The notes under the pieces: model-generated
What the model saw: only the letters and a program-made list of their open reading frames with translations
The model's database searches: none
What the model was told of the DNA's origin: nothing
Shown here: positions 1-8,800 of the stretch, in pieces
Layout of the letters: each line of letters begins with the position of its first letter
How positions within the stretch are numbered: position 1 is the first letter of the stretch
NCBI RefSeq assembly: GCF_029814825.1
Contig: NZ_CP122379.1
Coordinates: 744,001 to 808,000, forward strand
Direction: 5' to 3'
Origin: Aequorivita marisscotiae
GTDB lineage: Bacteria; Bacteroidota; Bacteroidia; Flavobacteriales; Flavobacteriaceae
Length of the DNA: 64,000 nt
Translations under genes and position numbers: made by a program

Positions 1-396
1 AAGAAACTGATTGTAAATTACAAAGGCTGGAAAATTTGCCCATTAATTTGTTACGATTTGCGATTTCCTGTTTGGGCAAGAAACACCGAAGATTACGACG
101 TTTTAATTTACATTGCCAATTGGCCAAAAGTTCGCACCCTTGCTTGGGACACGCTACTTAGAGCGCGAGCCATAGAAAATATGGCGTATTGTATTGGGGT
201 AAACCGGGTAGGTTTTGATGGTGCCGACCATGAATATATTGGGCATTCATCGGTTTTTGATGTTTTGGGGAAACAGATTTCTCCCTCTGCATTTGGTGAA
301 TTTACGGAAACTGTTGCATTAGAAATGGAACATATTAAAACCAACCGACAACATCTGCAATTTTTAAACGATCGCGATACGTTTACTTTAACGTAA
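1..396 (+). CDS. Nitrilase/omega-amidase family hydrolase, C-terminal part
   Basis: The window opens inside this gene; 131 residues and the stop are visible. The reading frame is open from base 1 and carries the catalytic cysteine block ICYDLRFPVW (Cys codon at 49-51), typical of the carbon-nitrogen hydrolase superfamily. It is followed by LRARAIENMAYCIGVNRVG, the conserved stretch after the active site in YafV-like omega-amidases, and by a GHSSVFD segment. The Glu and Lys of the catalytic triad lie upstream, outside the window. Family members hydrolyse amides such as alpha-ketoglutaramate in the cytoplasm, often as repair or salvage enzymes; the substrate here cannot be told. The last 14 bases overlap the end of the converging gene. 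Confidence 0.88.
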   Translation, partial: KKLIVNYKGWKICPLICYDLRFPVWARNTEDYDVLIYIANWPKVRTLAWDTLLRARAIENMAYCIGVNRVGFDGADHEYIGHSSVFDVLGKQISPSAFGEFTETVALEMEHIKTNRQHLQFLNDRDTFTLT

Positions 397-1987
397 AGGT
401 TTCGTTTAAGCTCCAATTGGCGCGCACTTCAATTTGTCTGGGGTAGTAGATTATTTTTTCGGGTTCCATTCGGTTTAGGAAACTTCCGGCGTCCCATCTT
501 CCGTTTTGGTTTTCGTCGTAAATTATTCGAAGAAAATATTTGTCGGGCAAAAGCGCTTCAAAAAGTACCGTTTTATCTTCCGTAAGGTATTCTTCTGCCA
601 CCAGTTTGTATTTGCTGTCTTGTAACTGGACGATTAATGGCCATTGCGCTGCATTTACCAAAGTTAAGCTCAATGTACCGTATTCGGAATTTAAACGTGT
701 ACTTACCTTATACTCTAGGGTGTCATTGGTTTTTTCGAAAAAATCCGTCAGCGCTCCAGGCAATAATTTTACGGTGTAGCTTTCATCTTCAGTTTTTGAA
801 AAATATACCTCGGCACGGTTGTATTTTTCATTCAATTTTATACTCGTTTCAACAAAGGTTGAATCATTCGCCATTACTTCAAATTTGGAAGCGTTATACG
901 AAATAAGCGGTGTATTAGCCCGTAATTGGAAGGTGTCCTTTAATTTTACCGTACCTGTTTTTATTGCTGTAATAGTTAGCGAATCCTTATAAAGTTCGCG
1001 CATTCGCACCGTAGCTGTATCGATGTTAGAATTATTGGAAATTTTAAACCTTAGGGAATCTACTTGAACCGTTGGCTTAAACCAATAGTGAAGTGTATCT
1101 TTTGTTTCATCTTTAAAAAAGGTAGAAACATAGCTTTCGGGCATTTCTGAAAGTGTGCTTATGTTTAAATTTTCTGCGCGGCCTTCATAACCAAAAACTA
1201 TATGATTATTACCAATCTGACTGCCACGTGTAAATTTATAATCGGGTATTTCCTTAAAAAGGGTGATGGTATAAGTAGTGTCCGTAGGCAAGGTAATTAG
1301 TTCCTTTACAAAACCAATTTTATCGTTTTTAGGCTGAAACGTGTAATCGTTATTTTTTTCCTTTAACGCCATTAGTAAATATTGCCCTTCTTTTAAGTTG
1401 CTTAACTCAAAAGTTCCCGTACTATCTTTGGTAACCGTTATGTACGTTGGTTTTTCAAAATAAACCACCGAATCCTTAAAGGTTTCATTAATCTCGTAAA
1501 GCATTACGGTTGTTGGAATTTCGGGTGTAATAAGTTGTGCATATTTTACGCTTCCCGCAACTTTTAAACTATCTATATAACTTCCAGTAGAAAAAATGTA
1601 TTTGTAATATTCAAATTTGTTTTCTTCGTTATTATCTACAATGCTATTGCCAAAATTGAAGGAGTATGTTGTATTTGGTTTTAAGGTATCAATTATTTTT
1701 ATTTTTAAGGTTTTTGAAGTGCTTAAAGGTGTTATAATTGGAGCATACTTCATCGGTGGTGATATGATGAGCTCTTTGGCTATATCTTTCAGCTTTATAT
1801 ATTCATCGAACCTAATTTCAATTTCGCTACCTGTAAAATTAGTAGTGAAATTTTCAGGAATACTTCGCACTATAACCGGCGGAATGGTATCTCGTGGTCC
1901 ACCCGATGGCGATCCTTTTTTTGCGCAATCTACAAATGAAAGCATAAATAAAAAGGCGATGGCAATGTAAAGTAGACGGTGTTTCAC
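383..1987 (-). CDS. Ig-like domain lipoprotein (SbsA-type Ig fold)
   Basis: This is a secreted lipoprotein of about 534 residues. The chosen start is the GTG at 1987, giving a compact signal peptide (VKHRLLYIAIAFLFMLSFVDC) ending at a lipobox cysteine. An upstream TTG at 2041 would add 18 residues in front of an otherwise classical signal. After the cysteine comes a KKGSPSGGPRDTIPPVI segment, the usual start of the bacterial Ig-like domain found in Bacteroidota lipoproteins annotated as SbsA Ig-like. The rest is beta-rich with no recognisable catalytic motif. Its end (KIIYYPRQIEVRANWSLNET) follows a DENQNGRWDAG segment resembling a calcium-binding loop. It lies 27 nt or more downstream of comF on the same strand, so co-transcription is likely. 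The function is unknown, probably at the cell surface or periplasm. Confidence 0.75.
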   Translation of the reverse strand: MKHRLLYIAIAFLFMLSFVDCAKKGSPSGGPRDTIPPVIVRSIPENFTTNFTGSEIEIRFDEYIKLKDIAKELIISPPMKYAPIITPLSTSKTLKIKIIDTLKPNTTYSFNFGNSIVDNNEENKFEYYKYIFSTGSYIDSLKVAGSVKYAQLITPEIPTTVMLYEINETFKDSVVYFEKPTYITVTKDSTGTFELSNLKEGQYLLMALKEKNNDYTFQPKNDKIGFVKELITLPTDTTYTITLFKEIPDYKFTRGSQIGNNHIVFGYEGRAENLNISTLSEMPESYVSTFFKDETKDTLHYWFKPTVQVDSLRFKISNNSNIDTATVRMRELYKDSLTITAIKTGTVKLKDTFQLRANTPLISYNASKFEVMANDSTFVETSIKLNEKYNRAEVYFSKTEDESYTVKLLPGALTDFFEKTNDTLEYKVSTRLNSEYGTLSLTLVNAAQWPLIVQLQDSKYKLVAEEYLTEDKTVLFEALLPDKYFLRIIYDENQNGRWDAGSFLNRMEPEKIIYYPRQIEVRANWSLNETFTLK

Positions 1988-2068
1988 TAATAGTTTTTTA
2001 AAGGTTACTGGATGCGAAATTGAGATTTCAAAATTAAACAATAAGTGGCAACAATTTGCAATATACTT

Positions 2069-2731
2069 TTATGCAGTGGCAATTGTGGCAATGCTGATGG
2101 TAACATTTTCAGCTTTTAATAATTGAAGGGCGCATTTTTCTAAAGTTGCACCAGTGGTAATTATGTCGTCTACCAGCAAAACGTGGTGGTTATTTATAAC
2201 TTCCAGGTTTTGGGTTGTAAAAACTTCTTCGGCATCAAAACGGAGGATTCGTGTTTTAAAAACCTGTGGGCCCGATTTCGAAATCTTTATTAAAATATCA
2301 TCGCGGTAAGGAATGTTTAAAGCTTTGGCTATTTCTTTTCCAAATCCTTCCACTTGATTGTAGCCGCGTTTCTTTAATTTTTGTTTGTGAAGAGGCACTG
2401 GAATTACAACATCTACGTCATTGTACGAATTTATCTCGGCTAATTCAGCTCCCAACCATTGTCCAAAAAAATTACTTATCTCGCTCTTGCCGCGATATTT
2501 AAGATTGTGCAACAATTTCTGTGTTAACCCTCTTTTTTGAAAATAGACGAGGGCGGTAGCATTTTTCAGTAAAAACCTTCCGTAAAATTTATCTTTTAAT
2601 TGTGTGCTACCCGTTCTGTGAAACACTGCTAGCGGAAGAGAATGAACACATTCTAAACATACCACTCCTTCACCCTTCAATAACAGTTGCTTACAACCCA
2701 CGCAAACTCTCGGGAAAAGAAGATTTAACAT
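2069..2731 (-). CDS. comF: ComF family phosphoribosyltransferase-like protein
   Basis: The 220-residue length is usual for ComF/GntX proteins. The N-terminus holds two CxxC pairs (CVGC and CLEC, residues about 10-28), a zinc-ribbon typical of ComF. The C-terminal half has a type I phosphoribosyltransferase fold with the PRPP-binding loop VLLVDDIITTGAT at about residues 184-196. A preceding KKRGYNQVE block is also diagnostic of the family. ComF proteins in other bacteria help take up transforming DNA, and their biochemical activity is poorly defined. The gene precedes the Ig-like lipoprotein on the same strand and is divergent from the coiled-coil membrane protein. Confidence 0.9.
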   Translation of the reverse strand: MLNLLFPRVCVGCKQLLLKGEGVVCLECVHSLPLAVFHRTGSTQLKDKFYGRFLLKNATALVYFQKRGLTQKLLHNLKYRGKSEISNFFGQWLGAELAEINSYNDVDVVIPVPLHKQKLKKRGYNQVEGFGKEIAKALNIPYRDDILIKISKSGPQVFKTRILRFDAEEVFTTQNLEVINNHHVLLVDDIITTGATLEKCALQLLKAENVTISIATIATA

Positions 2732-2814
2732 ATTTTAAGAATTTTTATCATTTCGTAAACGTTTGTTAAAGAAATAGCTGCATACATTTACCAGCTAAAC
2801 TTAACTTATTAATT

Positions 2815-3699
2815 ATGACTACAAATGAAAATAATAGTGGCAAATTTAAGATACTCATTGGGGTACTCTCAATTTTGCTTATAGCCCTTGCTGTTTATAC
2901 GGTTACTTTATTTAATGATAGTAAAAGTACGGTATCAAAGCTTGAGATGCAAAAAGCAGATATAGAGCAGGAACTAGAAAGCCTTATTGCCAACTATGAC
3001 GAAGTGATAAAAGACAACGAACTTAAAGACAAAGATTTACTTGCCGCCCGCGAAAGAATTACTGTGCTTTTAGATTCAGTTAAAGATGCCGAAGCCAACA
3101 TGGTTTTAATTGATAGATATAAGAGAGAAATTGGCAAACTTAAGCAAGAACGAATTTTACTCTTTAAACGTGCCGATAGCCTCATAGCGGTAAATAAGCA
3201 ATTAGCAATGGAGCGCGATAGTACCTCGACCGAGTTAGAAAACACACGCATGGTTGTAGATTCGGTAAATCAGGAAAATATGGCTATGAACGAAACCATT
3301 AAAAAAGGATCTATCGTTAAAGCTACAGATTTACGCGGCGAAGCTGTAATTATTAGAAATAGCGGAAAAGTGGTAGATACCAAACGTGCCAGTCGTGCAG
3401 ATAAAATAAGAGCGTGCTTTACTCTAGCCCCAAATGCTATTGCGAAAAAAGGCGATAGAACATTCTACGTTCAAGTTATTAATCCACGAAATAAAATGAT
3501 GGGCGACGATGCGGTTAAACAATTTGAAGAAAAAAATATAAATTACAGCAGTTCCACAAACGTATTTTACGAAAATGATGAACTAGATGTTTGTATTTTA
3601 GTAAATTCTGCCGAGGTAGACCTAATTGAAGGCCGATATACTATTAATCTTTTTGACGGCCCAAGCCTTATTGCCACTACCACAATGGCACTTAAATAG
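2815..3699 (+). CDS. Membrane-anchored coiled-coil protein
   Basis: This 294-residue protein has a short hydrophilic head, one transmembrane helix (about residues 14-31) and a long heptad-rich coiled coil (about 35-165; ELESLIANYDE, LKQERILLFKRADS, LAMERDSTSTELENT). A globular C-terminal domain of about 120 residues follows. Similar Bacteroidota proteins are often labelled chromosome-partitioning-like, but no ATPase or DNA-binding motif is visible, so I do not support that name. The single anchor with a long coil suggests an envelope or periplasmic scaffold. A strong terminator lies just after the stop. A TACATTTA sequence upstream is a near match to the -7 promoter box. Confidence 0.7.
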   Translation: MTTNENNSGKFKILIGVLSILLIALAVYTVTLFNDSKSTVSKLEMQKADIEQELESLIANYDEVIKDNELKDKDLLAARERITVLLDSVKDAEANMVLIDRYKREIGKLKQERILLFKRADSLIAVNKQLAMERDSTSTELENTRMVVDSVNQENMAMNETIKKGSIVKATDLRGEAVIIRNSGKVVDTKRASRADKIRACFTLAPNAIAKKGDRTFYVQVINPRNKMMGDDAVKQFEEKNINYSSSTNVFYENDELDVCILVNSAEVDLIEGRYTINLFDGPSLIATTTMALK

Positions 3700-3730
3700 A
3701 AACCATTTACAACACATAAAAAGGAATTTT

Positions 3731-3772
3731 AATGCCTCAAAAATCAAATATGATTTTTGAGGCATTTTTTTT
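3731..3772 (+). terminator. Rho-independent terminator
   Basis: A 16-bp perfect stem (3731-3746 pairing with 3751-3766) around a 4-nt loop AATA is followed by a run of T. It ends the coiled-coil gene. It also shows that a TTG-started extension of glyS beginning at 3757 cannot be the real start. Confidence 0.9.
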
Positions 3773-3785
3773 CAGTAAATTTCAA

Positions 3786-3816
3786 TTCCCCACTTGGGGA
3801 CTGGAGGGCTTTTTGC
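3786..3816 (+). repeat. Degenerate GC-rich hairpin repeat, copy 1
   Basis: The sequence reads TTCCCCACTTGGGGA, then CTGGAGGGCTTTTT. It aligns base for base with the reverse complement of copies at 11437-11470 and 14052-14112 (core TTTGGGGATTAGGGGAACTTT). The GC-rich palindrome stands out in AT-rich intergenic DNA. This copy forms part of the glyS promoter. Confidence 0.55.
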
Positions 3817-3824
3817 TATTTTTG
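3794..3824 (+). promoter_or_regulatory. glyS promoter (nearly leaderless)
   Basis: A TTG at 3794-3796 (-33 element) is separated by 20 nt from TATTTTTG at 3817-3824 (-7 element), matching the Bacteroidota primary-sigma consensus. Only four bases (CGCC) separate the -7 box from the glyS ATG, so the transcript would start at or within a few bases of the start codon. Confidence 0.75.
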
Positions 3825-3828
3825 CGCC

Positions 3829-5367
3829 ATGGCAAATAACGAAGATCAATTCAAAAAAGTAGTCTCCCACGCAAAGGAGTACGGTTATATTTTTGCATCA
3901 AGCGAAATTTATGACGGATTAAGCGCTGTTTACGACTATGCCCAAAACGGCGTAGAGTTAAAGAAAAATATTCGCGAATACTGGTGGCGCAGCATGGTGT
4001 ATATGCACCAAAATATTGTAGGTATAGATTCTGCAATTTTAATGCACCCAACCACGTGGAAGGCTTCTGGCCACGTAGACGCTTTTAATGATCCGTTGAT
4101 AGATAATAAAGATTCCAAAAAACGGTATCGCGCCGATGTGCTAATAGAAGATTATGCCGAAAAGCTCAATCAAAAAGCTCAAAAAGAAATTGAAAAAGCA
4201 AAGAAGCGTTTTGGCGACAGCTTTAATGAAGAAGAATTTGTTACCACCAATCCTCGTGTAGTTAGATATGTAACCGAGCAGCGCACAGTTTTAGAAAGAA
4301 TGGCACGCTCTCTCGAAAATGAAGATTTAGCAGATGTAAAAGCTTTAATTGAAGAATTGGGTATTGCCGATCCAGATACAGGATCGAAAAATTGGACCGA
4401 AGTACGCCAATTTAATTTAATGTTTGGCACAAAGTTAGGTGCCTCGGCAGAAAGTGCTATGGATTTGTACTTACGTCCAGAAACGGCACAGGGGATTTTT
4501 GTAAACTTTTTAAACGTCCAAAAAAGCGGAAGAATGAAAATTCCTTTCGGAATTGCCCAAATTGGTAAAGCTTTCCGAAACGAAATCGTTGCGCGTCAAT
4601 TTATATTCAGAATGCGCGAGTTTGAGCAGATGGAGATGCAATTTTTCGTTCGTCCCGGCGAAGAGCTTAAATACTACGAATACTGGAAAGAAACTCGTTT
4701 AAAATGGCACCTTTCTTTGGGGATGGGCGAAGAAAATTACCGCTTCCACGACCACGAAAAAATGGCGCATTACGCAAATGCCGCAACCGATATTGAATTT
4801 GATTTTCCTTTTGGATTTAAGGAATTGGAAGGAATTCATTCCCGTACCGATTTCGATTTAAAAGCTCACGAAAAATTCTCTGGAAAAAAACTACAGTTTT
4901 TTGATCACGAATTAAATGAAAGCTACGTGCCCTATGTGGTGGAAACATCTATCGGGCTAGACAGAATGTTTCTTGCCGTATTGAGCAATTCGTTACAAGA
5001 TGAAACTCTGGAAGACGGAAGCGTACGAACTGTTTTAAAACTTCCCGCAATTTTGGCTCCTATAAAAGCAGCTGTTCTTCCTTTAATTAAACGCGATGGC
5101 CTACCTGAGATTGCACATAAAATAATTGAGGACCTGCAGTGGGATTACAATGTAACTTACGATGAAAAGGATGCCGTGGGCAGACGTTATCGCCGTCAGG
5201 ACGCTGTGGGTACACCTTTTTGCATTACCGTAGATCACCAAACAATTGAAGACAATACAGTAACGATTCGCTATAGAGATTCTATGGAGCAAGAACGTAT
5301 TAAAATTGAAGATATTTCAGAAAAAATGAAGGAAACCATATCATATAAAAACTGGCTTTCCGAATAA
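3829..5367 (+). CDS. glyS: Glycine--tRNA ligase (single-chain dimeric type)
   Basis: This 512-residue class II synthetase charges tRNA-Gly in the cytoplasm. The ATG at 3829 (MANNEDQFKKVV) is used because upstream sequence is a terminator and promoter. Class II motifs are clear. Motif 2 is near AQIGKAFRNEI...FRMREFEQMEMQ, motif 3 near the ETSIGLDRMFL block, and the glycine-recognising segment is LRPETAQGIFVNF. The C-terminal anticodon-binding domain starts near APIKAAVLPL and includes GRRYRRQDAVGTPFC. This is the alpha2 form rather than the alpha/beta tetrameric form. It is a single gene bounded by strong terminators on both sides. Confidence 0.97.
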   Translation: MANNEDQFKKVVSHAKEYGYIFASSEIYDGLSAVYDYAQNGVELKKNIREYWWRSMVYMHQNIVGIDSAILMHPTTWKASGHVDAFNDPLIDNKDSKKRYRADVLIEDYAEKLNQKAQKEIEKAKKRFGDSFNEEEFVTTNPRVVRYVTEQRTVLERMARSLENEDLADVKALIEELGIADPDTGSKNWTEVRQFNLMFGTKLGASAESAMDLYLRPETAQGIFVNFLNVQKSGRMKIPFGIAQIGKAFRNEIVARQFIFRMREFEQMEMQFFVRPGEELKYYEYWKETRLKWHLSLGMGEENYRFHDHEKMAHYANAATDIEFDFPFGFKELEGIHSRTDFDLKAHEKFSGKKLQFFDHELNESYVPYVVETSIGLDRMFLAVLSNSLQDETLEDGSVRTVLKLPAILAPIKAAVLPLIKRDGLPEIAHKIIEDLQWDYNVTYDEKDAVGRRYRRQDAVGTPFCITVDHQTIEDNTVTIRYRDSMEQERIKIEDISEKMKETISYKNWLSE

Positions 5368-5401
5368 TTTTTTTAAGTTGTTAATTCTATATTTTGAAAT
5401 T

Positions 5402-5430
5402 GGAGGGTAATATTTTACCCTCCTTTTTTT
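5402..5430 (+). terminator. glyS terminator
   Basis: A 9-bp perfect stem GGAGGGTAA / TTACCCTCC with loop TATT is followed by seven T. The stop codon of the converging lipoprotein gene (5415-5417) lies inside the right arm, so the two genes share this sequence. Confidence 0.92.
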
Positions 5431-5786
5431 ATATCAGTTATTTCAGCGGGCGTTGCTTTGTCGCACCTATTCATTCTTCGCAATCCGTTAAACTTCACCC
5501 ATACTTTTAACCCATCCACTTTGTAGGTTTCATCTAAATTTATAGGGTCCAAATAGTAAAATTCCATTTTATCACCAGGCATTTGTATGGTGTATGGGCA
5601 ATCATTTTCTTTATCCGAATAAATTATTGTACCCAACATATACCCAGCAGCAATCATTTTTTGAGGATCTACGGTTTCTTCTTTTGAAGTTGTTTCCTCC
5701 GTTGAAGTACTTTCCGTTTGTTTCACTGTGGTGCCACAGGAAAGTATTAAAGTTGAAAAGATTGCTATTCCTATTTTTAAAAACAT
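5415..5786 (-). CDS. Small lipoprotein of unknown function
   Basis: The 123-residue protein has a lipoprotein signal ending ILSCGTT (lipidated Cys about residue 17). A Ser/Thr/Glu-rich tether (STSTEETTSKEET) follows, then a compact domain of about 80 residues with GYMLGTIIYSDKENDCPYTI and YYLDPINLDE segments. Two cysteines remain in the mature domain. It looks like a conserved flavobacterial lipoprotein, but I recognise no named family. It is transcribed alone, with its stop codon inside the glyS terminator stem. Confidence 0.7.
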   Translation of the reverse strand: MFLKIGIAIFSTLILSCGTTVKQTESTSTEETTSKEETVDPQKMIAAGYMLGTIIYSDKENDCPYTIQMPGDKMEFYYLDPINLDETYKVDGLKVWVKFNGLRRMNRCDKATPAEITDIKKGG

Positions 5787-5885
5787 TTTTTCCTTTTTTT
5801 AATTGTTTTATGAAGATACAAAAAAGGAAAATAGCGCTACCGTTTTAAGTAAATAAATAGTGAAACAACCTACTTGGTGTTATTG

Positions 5886-8800
5886 CTAAAAATATGCCCG
5901 CAACTGTACACTGCCTGTATGTACTGTTTTGGTGGCTTCACTTTTTCTACCGAAATAGGAAAGATTAGCATCTAAATATTTAGTTATCCGCTTTTGAAAA
6001 AGTAACCGCCAAGTAAAGTTGGTACCAGGTTGCAATCCTTCTAACATTTGGTATGCCACAGGTGAAAAAGGACTTCCGGTAAAATTATTGTCTATGTAGT
6101 TTAACTCACCATTTACCGAAATTTTTTCGGCATTGGTGTATGCGAATGAAAAACCTAAAGTTTGTTGTTTTAATTGCTCCATTTCGCCCAACTGATTATC
6201 CTGATTTGCAAATTCATAAAAAACGTCGAATCGTGTTTGTTGGCTCAGCAAATAGGAAATCTTTGGAATAAATTCATACATATCCAAACGGTAATTTCTA
6301 CTGGCAAAACTCTCTGAAAGACTTTCGTTACTGCCCGTAGCACCTTTTAAATTAAGCAGCCAACTTTCGTAAAATTTATGGTTGAAATTCAGTTGGTGGC
6401 TTTTTAAATTATTTCGTTGTAATCCCACCGCCAGTAAATTATCGGCCGACGTAGATATAAAAGTATAACTGGTAGTATAGCGCTGTTTGCCACGATTAAA
6501 AAACAATGCATTTCTAAAATTCAACGTAAGTCCCAATTGGTCTTCGCCTCCATCTTCAAACGGATTTATATTGAATCCGTCATTTTTTCGTTTTACTTTT
6601 CGATCCAAAACATAGGAAGTTTGATTGTAAAAATGCGAAAGCAGCTTTTTAAAGCCCTCTTTATTCGACCAATTTTGAGGGTTTAAGGTTAAAATTTGAC
6701 TAAATTTATTTTGTCTTATTTTTAGAAATACTTGGTTAGGAAGTAAAACTCTAACGTATTCCGCCTGATCTTGAAACTGTGCCACTTCAAATTCTTCCAA
6801 TTCCTGAATACCATTGTTATTATAATCTATCCAAACATAAACGCCCTGTCCCGGCTCCGTTTTTACATAGGTAAATTCCTGTTGCGCAATAACTCCGTTG
6901 TTAGATTCCAAAGCTGTATTTAAGCGAATACCGCCATCAAAAAGCGATTGATTATACAATATTCGCGAATTGAGCGAACGTTCAGTTTCACGATTATCAA
7001 TAGTTACGGGCAGCGAATCATTCGGGTTAAAACCGGTGCCTGTTTTGGGCTCGTATTTTAATGTCCGATAATTTGCAAAAGCCGAAAGTTGGGTGTTTTC
7101 GGTATTTATGAGCCGCGATTTTAAATAATACGTATTTGAAGAATTCACCTTTTGAAGTAAATTATTGCGAACACTATCGGTTACTCTGTATTGATAGCCG
7201 GCTTCCACAAAAACTTTGGTGCTATCGCCAATACCGGTAAAGGCCTCAAAAGCACTAAACTTTTGACTTATAGGTGAAATACTATCGCGAACCACATCTT
7301 TTATCTGGTTGTCTTCCAAGGCAACTTTTGCGCCCACCCAAGCTTTTTCTAACGAATAAGTTGTACGGTTATTAAACCTAAAAAATTTAGATGCTATAGA
7401 ATCGGCTTTGCTGTTTAAATAGCTTCCGTGGGTATGAACCTGAAATTTCTTTAGTCTTAATTCGGATCCAATTACGTGCCGAGTGCCGTTGAAATTTTCA
7501 GAATAATTCAAGTTTTGGAATTCATACCGCCCCCCGCCAATTTTTGGATGCGAAACCTCTACTCCTGAAATCACAAAGCTTTGGTTTCCCATCGGGTTTA
7601 TCAGGTTCCAATCTCTGTTGAATTCAATATTATATAGCCTTTCAATGGTCCTAAAATCTCTCTGTACAAAATCCAAAGAGCCAAATCCGTCTATTTTCAA
7701 TGTATCTGCCGTTGTTACTAACCGCTGCTTAAAAGCCAGTCTCCCCGCAAAACCATCATTATTATTGTCGTCTATATCGCTAAAAAGATTGAGGTCGTTT
7801 TTACTCCCTGCAACTTCAAAATCTACTTGTGTTTTTTCGGAAGGATGAAAACTTCCGTTTAGGCCGCCAACCTGCAATTTTATTGGTGCATTTAACCGAA
7901 TAACCGGCGCATAATTTCCCTGAGGCACGTTATTAACTGGAGCTACGTATTCAAAAATACGGCTTATGGCATTGGTTTCACTTATTACATAATTGCCATT
8001 ATTGGGGCCCACAAGTGAAAATCGCACACTAAAAAGTTCATCTTCGGGATTGCTTGAAAAGACAAAAATTTCTTCGCCATTAATAGTTTCCTTTTTATAG
8101 AGAATTTTGTTCTCCGAATATGTATCGGGCACCGCAGATGGTGCGTTCATCAGCTCCCGATTATCTCCTGCCGCCTGTAAAATAGCTACCTGTTCTTCCG
8201 AAAGACTTTGTTGCAAAGGTTGGTTTTTAGCATCATTTTCTGAATAAACATAAACCCCCAAATCTAAATTTTCACTTGTATAATTCCCGCCACCATAACC
8301 AATAAACCGCGTATAACTTCTATCGGTATATTGATATTCCACCATAATTCGCATATTACTAGTTATCGGAAAAGTTGGGTTAAATTTAATTTCACCAGCG
8401 TTGTAATCTATTACATAATCTTCGTTTTCCCCACGTTGCAAAAGCAGTCCATTAACGTAAACCCGCTCACTACCTGAAACCACCAAAATATAAAGTTCGC
8501 CATTGGGCCCCACCAATTTATACGGTCCTTGGTTTCCTTCCTGCCCAATAAATTCGCTTTTTGAAAAAACGCCACGTACCAAAGCACCCGATGCATAGGC
8601 CGAAATTTTAGAGCCATCTTCATTATTGAAAATGCCACCAAGTGAAATTCCCTGTACCTTTTTCGTAAATTTCCCAAAATAGCTATTGCTATTTTGAAGA
8701 TCGATATCGCCGGCGCGGATGTTCCAATTTTCACCAAATAGCTCGATAAAAATTTGGTCAAACTCATTTAAACTTTGCGAATATCCACCTTCCTGCGTGG

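Noticed and set aside
2815-3699. Chromosome-partitioning ParA-like protein
   Set aside because: No Walker motifs; only a membrane anchor and coiled coil are visible.
3757-3828. N-terminal extension of glyS from a TTG at 3757
   Set aside because: The extension starts inside a strong terminator and runs through the promoter; the family starts at the ATG 3829.
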